Below, in pieces: positions 56,486-64,000 of a DNA stretch of 64,000 nt. The DNA comes from Lingula anatina (taxonomy: Eukaryota; Brachiopoda; Lingulata; Lingulida; Lingulidae): the NCBI RefSeq assembly GCF_001039355.2, contig NW_019775611.1:23032-87031 (forward strand), written 5' to 3'. The position numbers and the translations under genes were made by a program. The notes under the pieces were generated by a model. The model ran no database searches, had not been told where the DNA came from, and worked only from the letters and a program-made list of their open reading frames with translations. Each line of letters opens with the position of its first letter. Positions within the stretch are counted from its first letter, which is position 1.

Positions 56486-57136
56486 AATCAAAAGGCCTTA
56501 CACAAGCTTTCCATGCAACTTATTTTCAAACGTTTATCTGCGTTAGAGTCGATCATTTGAATAAATGTCTTTTTGTCATAAAATTATGATTAACTATGTT
56601 CTAACGTCTTGCGCTACAGAGACAATGCTATACTGGTATTACATGATTATTTCTTGTTGACAAAGAGTATTTTGTAGAACATTATTCAAACATTAATCGC
56701 ACGTGCTGTATCGGATTCACGTGTTTACGTACATGTGTAAGGGGTGTACAGGTTGAGTTAAGAATATGAAAAAAAAATCACCAAATCACCTCCTATGTAA
56801 GGGACATATGAAATGATTCCCTACGCTTCTTTTAAGTTAGTAAGTTTATTATTGAAGGTTGCAATGGGCTCGAAATAGGATCCTTTGTTCTCCACTTACT
56901 TAGCGCAAAATACAATGCAGATACTAACGGTTCTCGTACGTACTGTCGATAAAAAGTACACATTAAGGCCGGTAATTTGATCTGTTCTTTTGTTAGAGTT
57001 ATTGTTCAGCTCATTCTTATTTAAGGAAGAAGTCAGAGATGAGCAATAGTAAAGTGAGGTTAAATTTCGACTGCAAAGTTGCTTAATCCGAGTAAAATGC
57101 ATAGACATTGATGAGAATGCCGTATATTTTTCTTTT
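56486..57136. other. 3' UTR of the 416-aa gene, then unrecognised DNA
   Basis: Poly(A) signal AATAAA at 56560-56565. From about 56600 onward nothing is recognised. Confidence 0.45.
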
Positions 57137-57389
57137 GGAGTCTGCCTGTATGTAAGACAGCAGCGTTACCACGCAGCCACGAAAGCTCCGTTGATTCAAA
57201 TTGATCAGATGAAAACTTTCAACCTCATCTCGGAGAGCGCCAGATTCGGTGTACATATGCAGACCTGCTGTCGCAATCGATAATCCGGGTGCTGCATTTC
57301 AGCCCACGCAACGCCAGTCCCCGACATGAACGGTAAACTTCATGATGTACACGAAGTCGTGTTTGACAACCCGACTCGGAGCTCGGAGT
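57137..57389 (-). mobile_element. SINE-like element, 5' part only
   Basis: Matches 59450-59698 with the same orientation. It includes a tRNA-like A-box region (GGCTGCGTGGTAACGC on the minus strand) but stops before the B box. It ends at an unresolved base (57390). Confidence 0.65.
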
Positions 57390-58350
57390 NCATTTCATTA
57401 GCTGCATTAGTTTTGGACTTTTTCGTTAATATCTTAGAGGCCTTAAGCGCAGTTTAAGTTTAAAAAAGGACAAGACGGCTAAAATTATGTCGTAACGAAG
57501 AAAGTTTATTTTTCCTTGTATCTCATTTTAGGTGGAACTAAATGGTCTGCGCGTCGCCGTGGCTGTGTCCTCGACTCTTAGGTGACTGGATTGTGACAAT
57601 GCCCCCCGCCTGCGCTGTGTCCGTAGCTGAGTTTGAGTACTTCGACCTGCATCCTTGAAAGCAAGCAACTCTACAGCTGAATGGTGGACACCGCTGACGC
57701 CACGATGTGCACTTCGCCCTGCCATTCGCCGATGATGCCCACGATTTCCATAGAAAGACTTTTAAAAGTGTTCACGCCGTTGTTTAAAGACTCTAAAATA
57801 CTGTCATCGTCATGAAAAGACTTTGTTTTATAAAACGCTGAACTGCCCGGTTTCCAGAGCTATTTTTCCCTAAATTGATAAAGAAAGATATAAGTTAAAG
57901 GGTTTTATCGCTGGTTTTCCCCCTGGCGTACACTAAAACATGTAATTATGTGTAATTTTCGTAATCTTTGTAAATATTGTATATATTATTATTTAGAGTG
58001 AACGTCTCCAACATGAGTAATGAAAAAAAAAATTATTCTGGAAAAAATGGAAGGAATATGTCGGGTCCGACATAAAGATCATACGAAGTCGTATGACGTA
58101 ATGTCTTGTAGTCTAATAGCTCTTGAGTAATGCGGCGGTCTCTGTGTATGACGCCGAGGTAAAGAAATTAATTATACAATTAAAGGTAGTTAAAGTTTGC
58201 GTCAAGGACCATACATGTAGATAAGGAATAAGGATATAAGCAATACCTTGAGAAAGATACGGGGGAGTGAGGTAGAAGGAAGCAGCGGGGAAGGAGGTTG
58301 GAAGCGACGGTGTACGGAGCTGACGAGTTAAGAGTTGGAGGCTTCACTTA
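57390..58350. other. Intergenic, nothing recognised
   Basis: A GC-rich patch at about 57530-57730 has no domain I can identify in any frame. The rest is AT-rich. Confidence 0.35.
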
Positions 58351-58564
58351 GGGTCTATTCCCACAACTTTAGATCGATCTATCACCGCGGGGAGTCTCAC
58401 TAGATTACTGTGAGATAATCCCCCTTAAGTGTCCGTCCCCGCCTACTACCAGCTGTAAGAGGTAATTAACTTTCGTGTCCGCCCGGCTGACAGCTATTTA
58501 GCGTGAACCCCCAGTGAGTTAGGTCGATCGAAAGTAGGTCGATCTAATCTATGGAAATGGGGTG
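58351..58564 (-). mobile_element. PIF/Harbinger-like MITE, copy M4 (214 bp)
   Basis: Full-length. It begins GGGTCTATTCCCA and ends GGAAATGGGGTG, with TTA on both sides (58348-58350, 58565-58567). Same orientation as M3. Confidence 0.85.
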
Positions 58565-58802
58565 TTAGAATATGTAGTTACGTAGCGTCAACGAATAAAT
58601 CATTAAACTGGTCATTATGTGGACTTGGGTTTTCTTTGCGCGACCTTACGTAAATCTGACACGAACTGTGGAATCTTTGGATCGCGTTATCCACTATGTA
58701 AGTCTAAAACGTAATGTTCTATTTCGAGCCCACGCTTGAATTAAGCGTACAAAATTATATAAGTTTAGGACGTTCATCATAGGCATATGTAAAAGGTTCA
58801 TT
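58565..58802. other. Intergenic, nothing recognised
   Basis: No feature seen. Confidence 0.3.
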
Positions 58803-59698
58803 ACACCGGGTACTGTATGAACATATGAACAGTCTTGAGAAGCAAGGGTCCAACATAGGAAAGGAAGGGCATTAAAAAAAAGAAACAAACAAAACTGATA
58901 AAAAGAGTAGAGGTGACGCAAATTTTGTAAAAAATCAAAAGTTTTCTCTCTGATAATCCCACCAAGAAGATAGCACATTTTGATGAAATGCAAGCCATAC
59001 GGAGTTAGTTATAGCTCAATTTATGTTCAAGATCAGTGGCACCAATATAAGGCCTTTTTAACTGAAGAGAAAGGAAAAAGAATTGTCGCAAATGTAAACT
59101 TTCTAAAGTATACCGTATTTTTATGCAAAAGGTAATTTGCTAAGTCCCACGAGATCCCTCATTCGTTCCCGTCTCGTGACATCCCGATTCAGGGGCAAGG
59201 TCGTTGTAGTGATGGACTGACGTACCTCATCTGGGACTCGAACCGGTGACTTTGAGTTACCATGGTTGATGACGCTTTGGATGTCTCATTTATATCCATG
59301 CACGCTACCGACTGCTCCGTGACAGACCCGCCCACCCTCCGTACGTGCGAGTTTCCTCTTATAGTAATCAATCGCAATTTTCAAAAATTAATTCTGGCAA
59401 AAAGAGAAATGAGACGATAACTACTGTGACTCGAACTAGCGACCGAGAGTCTGCCTGTATGTAAGCCAGCAGCGTTACCACGCAGCCACGACAGCTCCGT
59501 TGATTTTAATGGATCAGATGGAAACTTTCAACCTCTTCACGGAGAGCGCCAGATTGGGTGTGCATGTGGAGACCTGCTATCGCAATCGATAATCCGGGTG
59601 ACGCATTTCAGCCCACGCAACCCCAGTCCCCGACATGAACGGTAAACTTCATGATGTACACGAAGTTGTGTTTGACAACCCGACTCGGAGCTCAGAGT
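58803..59698 (-). mobile_element. Composite SINE-like element with two tRNA-like promoters, copy a
   Basis: Read on the minus strand from 59698: a unique head, then a tRNA-like segment with an A box (GTGGCTGCGTGGTAACGC) and a B box (TAGTTCGAGTC, about 59430-59440). About 90-100 bp further on comes a second tRNA-like segment with A box GCAGTCGGTAGCGTGC (about 59300) and B box GGTTCGAGTCCC (about 59233). A body of about 430 bp follows, down to 58803. Split A and B boxes of RNA polymerase III type mark it as tRNA-derived. Total length is unusually long for a SINE. Confidence 0.65.
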
Positions 59699-60191
59699 TG
59701 GTTTTATACTAAGATGGTTTTGGCTTTACCCATGATATTAAAGAGTACCTTGGGATCAGAGGCGGTTCACAACAGGAAGGTTTTAATTTTAGCGAGACCA
59801 TAACAGGAGAGAATAAAAAAAAATACATTCAAGTGTTTAATTACTGGTGCGATTGCAGCCACGGAAATTTTCAGTAAGACAAATTTGGCAAATAATTCCG
59901 CCGAGGAGTTATCGTTTTACTACCGAACGTGGTTAAGAGGTGGTATGACGTGCTTTAATACCGGAAAAGCTACAGAATCAAAACAATTTGGATCGTATTC
60001 ACTGATAGGCCTGCTTAGTACGTTCCTAGTAAGCTGACTTCGGATGCTTTTATTTTCATTTGGTTTTGCATTGAGATAACGTTTGGTTTCACCTTTGACG
60101 TTGTGGAGCACGATGACGTCCACAGCTGTTCACACCTCAGTAGTTTAAGTATTGAGTAGTCTTTATTCTTTCAAATGTCGACTGCTAACTT
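59699..60191. other. Intergenic, nothing recognised
   Basis: No exon or repeat recognised between the two SINE-like copies. Confidence 0.35.
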
Positions 60192-60840
60192 GCCCCGGGT
60201 ACTGTATGAACATATGAACAGTCTTGAGAAGCAAAGGCCCAAGATAGGAAAGGAAGGGCATAAAAACAAACAAACAAACAAACAAAATGCGTGCCTGATA
60301 AAAGGAGTAGAGGTGACGCAACTTTAGTAAAAAATCAAAAGTTTTCTCTTTTTTGATAATCCCACCAAAGAGATAGCACATTTTGATGAAATGCAAGCCA
60401 TACGGAGTTTGTTATAGCTCAATTTAAGTTCAAGATCTGTGGCACCAATATAAGGCCTTTTAAACTGAAGAGAAAAGAAATAGAATTGTCGACGCAGATG
60501 TAAACTTTCTAAAGTATACCGTATTTTTATGCAAAAGGTAATTTGCTAAGTCCCACGAGATCCCTCATTCGTTCCCGTCTCGTGACATCCCGATTCAGGG
60601 GGAAGGTCGTTGTAGTGATGGACTGACGTGCCTCATCCGGGACTCGAACCCGTGACTTTGAGTTACCATGGTTGATGACGCTTTTGATGTCTCATTTGTA
60701 TCCATGCACGCTACCGACTGCTCCGTGACAGACCCGCCCACCCTCCGTACGTGCGAGTTTCCTCTTATAGTAATCAATCGCAATTTTCAAAAATTAATTC
60801 TGGCAAAAAGAGAAATGAGGAGATATCTACTGTGACTCGA
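60192..60840 (-). mobile_element. Composite SINE-like element, copy b (5'-truncated)
   Basis: Near-identical to 58803-59434. It begins, on the minus strand, exactly inside the first B box (TCGAGTCACAG) and keeps the second tRNA-like segment and the body. The 5' truncation is consistent with retroposition. Confidence 0.7.
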
Positions 60841-61174
60841 TATGGCCATCCATTCTGGTCTTGTCTTGTCAAACTTGTGCAAGCGAGTAAAACCTATAGC
60901 ATTACTACATGTACAAGTTAGGACCTCTGAAAGTGTGGCAGTAGCTTCAAGTATACCATCTGATATGAAAAGGGCCTGAGAGTTCATTCATAATTTGTTA
61001 AACTGCATTAGCTACTGCACACTAACTCCAAGGGGACTGTCGCTGAGTCCAATCAGATGAACACGCTTCTGTTTGTTTCCATCATACTTGCATTATACGG
61101 TATTAATAATCACCAGCTCCTCTACTCATTGCCAGGAAGAGGTGCAGTTGTCTGTTAATCTGATTGCATTCTAG
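60841..61174. other. Intergenic, nothing recognised
   Basis: Ends with a CATTCTAG splice-acceptor-like site before the exon fragment. Confidence 0.35.
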
Positions 61175-61218
61175 GAAGTGAAAGATACCTATGGCCTACA
61201 TGTAGTTGAGAGTATGAA
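61175..61218 (+). pseudogene. Exon fragment, inverted copy of 63155
   Basis: 44 bp that translate to EVKDTYGLHVVESMK after an AG. The same bases, with one difference, begin the minus-strand frame at 63155. The fragment is cut by MITE M5, and no continuation is found beyond it. Confidence 0.55.
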
Positions 61219-61408
61219 GCTCTAGGGGCTTAAATGTCTATCACGCCTACCGAATCAGCTAGGGGTAAAGCTAATTACCCCCTAACAGTTTTACTAGGCG
61301 TGACAGATGTTTACTAGTAAGCCTGTTAGTTTGATAGCAATTAAGTGAGACTCCCCAGGGAGATAGATCAATCTAATTATCTGTGGGAATGGTCCCTAAC
61401 TCTAGGGG
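61219..61408 (+). mobile_element. Rearranged PIF/Harbinger-like MITE, copy M5
   Basis: The right half matches M1-M4 (CTAATTACCCCCTAACAG, GTGAGACTCCCC, GGGAATGGTCCC). The left half resembles an inverted copy of the element's own centre (GGCTTAAATGTC) in place of the normal terminus. CTCTAGGGG occurs on both sides (61220-61228 and 61400-61408). Confidence 0.6.
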
Positions 61409-61949
61409 GGTGTCCTTAGATAACCTTTTTCCCCAAAACAGTGCCAAAACCACCTAAAAAGATGCTTATACATCTTAAAAGCAAACTACAAAAAAAAAAA
61501 CAAATTAGTCTATCTCTATTATCAGAGCTGCTACTTGAGTTTAAGTATTTTGGAGAAAAATCGCTAAAAATACTTAAACTCTGTATTTTGTAAGAGATGA
61601 TGGTTTTTCATATCAATGTTTATGCTTACAATTTAACACAAATTTCATTGTGACTAACAATTCTGACAGACTAAATGCATATGAAAACTAAACTGAGTGT
61701 TCTAACACCTAGATAATGATTCATAATAAGTTCAAAAAGACAGGAATTCAATAAGAATTCAATTCACTAAGAATTCAATGCTTTTTGGAAGCCTAAGTCA
61801 GCTTTATGGTGGATCTTTCTTTCTTTTTTCCCAACAACTTTTTCAGGTTCATTCTAAACTGTTCTGGAGTTAACATCCTTCTCTTCCCTCCATTAATATT
61901 GAATATCCTGAAGACAGGACTACATTTTGGCAGTGTTAGGGATGTGTCT
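61409..61949. other. Intergenic, nothing recognised
   Basis: AT-rich, with the short direct repeat AAGAATTCAAT at about 61751 and 61769. No exon. Confidence 0.35.
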
Positions 61950-62597
61950 CTAGCGTATGTGACCCCCCCCCCCCATGACATTTTGACTCCCCCTACAAAA
62001 CTTTATAAATCTTATTTTATTTGAGTATATGACTTTTATCTTGTAGTATACATAATAGAGGATACATTAGCACTTTTTGCTAGTTTGCAGGTAAATGTTT
62101 TCATGAGAATAGATGAAAATTAAAAATGTTTATTCTACCAAACAATGAATCCCCTATGGAAAAGTTGTTTACTTGATATTTGGTGATCATTTCAATTTCA
62201 CCAATTTTTTGCCACCATACTTTCGAATACTAACAAAATATTTGTCACAATGCAATGGTGACTAAATATAAAATGGGGTTTTGTCTTCATGGGAGTCCAA
62301 ATACCATGGATATGAAAATGGAGATTTTTCAGGATTTTTTTTTCATTTTTTTAACCCAATATTTTACAATCAAACTTTCTAATATTTCCAATATGTTCTT
62401 AATAAAGTATACTTAATGGAAAGGTATTGAAATGATCATCAAATATCAAATAAATAGCTTTTTCATAGGGGAGTCTTTGGGTTGTAGAAGTCATATACCC
62501 AAATAAAATAAGATTTATAAAGGTTTGTAGGGGGGAGTCAAAAATTTCATGGGGGGAGTCAGATTTTCATTATGAAATTTTGACTGGGGGGGGGGGG
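61950..62597. repeat. Foldback repeat
   Basis: The left arm (about 61957-62200) contains GACTCCCCCTACAAA, ATAAATCTTATTTTATTT, GTCCCCTAT-like TCCCCTATGGAAAAG and TTGATATTTGGTGATCATTT. The right arm (62424-62560) contains their complements in reverse order, with one internal stretch missing. The arms start and end with C and G runs. A noncoding transposable element is likely. Confidence 0.6.
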
Positions 62598-62601
62598 NNN
62601 N
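62598..62601. other. Assembly gap (4 N) between two overlapping copies
   Basis: 62427-62597 and about 62609-62790 carry almost the same sequence on each side of NNNN, so contig ends were probably placed side by side without merging. Confidence 0.8.
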
Positions 62602-62797
62602 ATAGAAAGGTATTGAAATGATCATCAAATATCAAATAAATAGCTTTTTCATAGGGGAGTCTTTGGGTTGTAGAAGTCATATACCCAAATAAAATAAGAT
62701 TTATAAAGGTTTGTAGGGGGGAGTAAAAATTTCATGGGGGGGGGGGGGGGGGTGTCAGATTTTCATTATAAAATATTGACGGGGGGGTCAGATTTTC
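62602..62797. repeat. Duplicate of the foldback right arm
   Basis: Nearly identical to 62420-62597 but with longer G-runs. It may be an artefact of the gap. Confidence 0.7.
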
Positions 62798-62930
62798 ATG
62801 TTACACCGGTATTTAGTAGAAACAGTTTTCCATAATTTGCTAGTTTCTTTAGCACAGTCCCTCAAGCCACAGCCTCTAGTTTTGGTTTCTTCCTCAATCT
62901 TTGATCCGTGTCACCACACTGCCGTTCCAT

Positions 62931-63155
62931 TTAAAGGTTGTGGACAGGGGTCTCATCCATGTTTTCACACTGATCAAACACAGAATATTCAGCTGGATAT
63001 TCACCAAGTCCATGGTATTTTCCGCGTTGCATAGCCAGAACCTTTGCCATTCCTGGTAATATCTTCTTTGTCAAAGCTATGCACTCATTCAGATGTGCAC
63101 TAGCACATCGTTTCACACTCTCAACTACATGTAGGCCATAGGTATCTTTCACTTC
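62931..63155 (-). CDS. Candidate terminal exon of an unidentified gene or element
   Basis: On the minus strand TTCTAG at 63161-63156 is followed by a phase-0 frame of 74 codons ending in TAA. The peptide starts EVKDTYGLHVVESVKRC and ends NMDETPVHNL, with a basic/hydrophobic middle. I recognise no family. The first 44 bp recur at 61175 on the other strand, also after a TCTAG. No upstream exon is seen to the window edge. It may be the C-terminal exon of a gene entering from the right, or part of a transposable element. Confidence 0.4.
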   Translation of the reverse strand, partial: EVKDTYGLHVVESVKRCASAHLNECIALTKKILPGMAKVLAMQRGKYHGLGEYPAEYSVFDQCENMDETPVHNL

Positions 63156-63860
63156 CTAGAATAATTCTTGGTTGAAACAAAAAACTCAGGAGCATCTAGC
63201 TGAAAGAAATTCTCATTTACCTCATTTCTACTCAGCTTTAGATGTAATCATTGAAACTTTTCTTTCAATTTGCTGTGTGTTGCACCCCAGGATATTGTTA
63301 TGGCATGAAACTAATTGAATGCTACAACAGCAGCAACTATTCTGATATATTCCAATGCCAGAGCATCTCTTACAAGACAAGCTAGATGCCATCATTGTCT
63401 AGCTAGTTTTTCAGTAATACAGTATAGATACCCTAAAAAGATAACGAAATCATGAGAAATGTTGAATTACCATGATGATGTTATTGATTTAAGGTGTCAA
63501 TGCCGACATGATTTTGAGTATTTAGCTAGCTTTCAAATAAACTTTTTACACAAATTTCTTAAAAACCAAATAAAAAACCCATCTATTTGGCTTTGGTGAG
63601 TTTAAAATAACTTGTCAGGCCTATGTAACTTTCATTCATGTTGTAGGAAATAGTCCCGAAACAGTAGAAAATCTTGAAAATCGCGCTAAAATGCTAAAAA
63701 TCGTGTAATCATAAAATGTAGCAGCTGAGTTATCAACGATCTTTCAAAAAGTATCATTTGAAATATTGTTTTTAGGTGTGTAAGGAACTTTTTAGCTGGT
63801 TTTGACATATTTTTGGAATTATGGACCCCCCTTACTAACTCAGACTATTGACCTTCTACT
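63156..63860. other. Intergenic or intron, nothing recognised
   Basis: No exon or repeat recognised. Confidence 0.35.
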
Positions 63861-64000
63861 GTTTACACAGCTAGGTTACTTTAAAGAATCAGACCCTCTT
63901 ACACAACGTCAAGCCATTTTAATTGATCAGACTCCCTTACACAGACCCTAATAAAGAATCAGACCCCTGCGCGCAAGCCATTTTAATTGTTCAGTCTCTT
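63861..64000 (+). repeat. Short tandem repeat at window end
   Basis: Two units of about 70 bp share AAAGAATCAGACCC and AAGCCATTTTAATTG. They run to the window edge and may continue. Confidence 0.65.

Noticed and set aside
57528-57725. GC-rich minus-strand frame
   Set aside because: No domain, splice sites or conservation visible. Its composition alone keeps it open.
59233-59345. Possible functional tRNA gene
   Set aside because: A and B boxes are present, but the spacing is too long, there is no proper cloverleaf, and the sequence is part of a repeat copied at 60600.

Overview
The window looks like a stretch of a marine invertebrate nuclear genome. It is AT-rich. Genes have GT-AG introns, and the intergenic DNA is full of microsatellites, MITEs, tRNA-derived SINE-like repeats and a LINE tail, with many short assembly gaps. 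The octamers TACATGTA and TAGGCCTA are common. An echinoderm, hemichordate or mollusc would fit, but the sequence alone does not decide. No bacterial operons, rRNA genes, functional tRNA genes or CRISPR arrays were seen.

The centre of the window is a family of six or seven two-exon genes (3.4-36.1 kb). They encode about 309-aa type II membrane proteins with an FkbM-type (Methyltransf_21) SAM-dependent methyltransferase domain. Copies 1-5 are on the + strand (3.4, 9.6, 15.4, 24.9 and 26.3 kb). Copies 6 and 7 are on the - strand (32.6 and 34.8 kb) and point back toward them. All share one phase-2 intron between the same two residues. Copies 1, 2, 4 and 6 are intact. Copy 3 is a pseudogene with a frameshift, small indels and two transposon insertions in its intron. 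Copy 7 has one nonsense codon. Copy 5 is almost certainly the unmerged overlap of two contigs rather than a separate gene. Copies 2 and 6 also keep a conserved 5' UTR intron with matching donor and acceptor sites; copy 4 keeps its acceptor and only part of that block, copy 1 keeps little beyond the acceptor, and copy 3 has lost it.

From 36 to 53 kb the window is gene-poor. It holds nested direct and inverted duplications, a perfect-ended 257-bp foldback element at 41.8 kb, and several MITEs that can be proven as insertions because paralogous segments keep the empty site. At 53.6 kb there is a fragment that resembles a pogo/Tigger-type transposase. At 55.2 kb there is an intact single-exon gene for a 416-aa type II membrane protein with a DDD motif, possibly glycosyltransferase-like. 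From 57 to 64 kb there are SINE-like composites, more MITEs, a C-terminal-exon-like fragment present in two orientations, and a foldback repeat around a gap.

Working together: the membrane-anchored methyltransferases and the DDD-motif protein both look like secretory-pathway (Golgi-type) enzymes. Methylation of secreted glycans is a reasonable hypothesis, but it is inference only.
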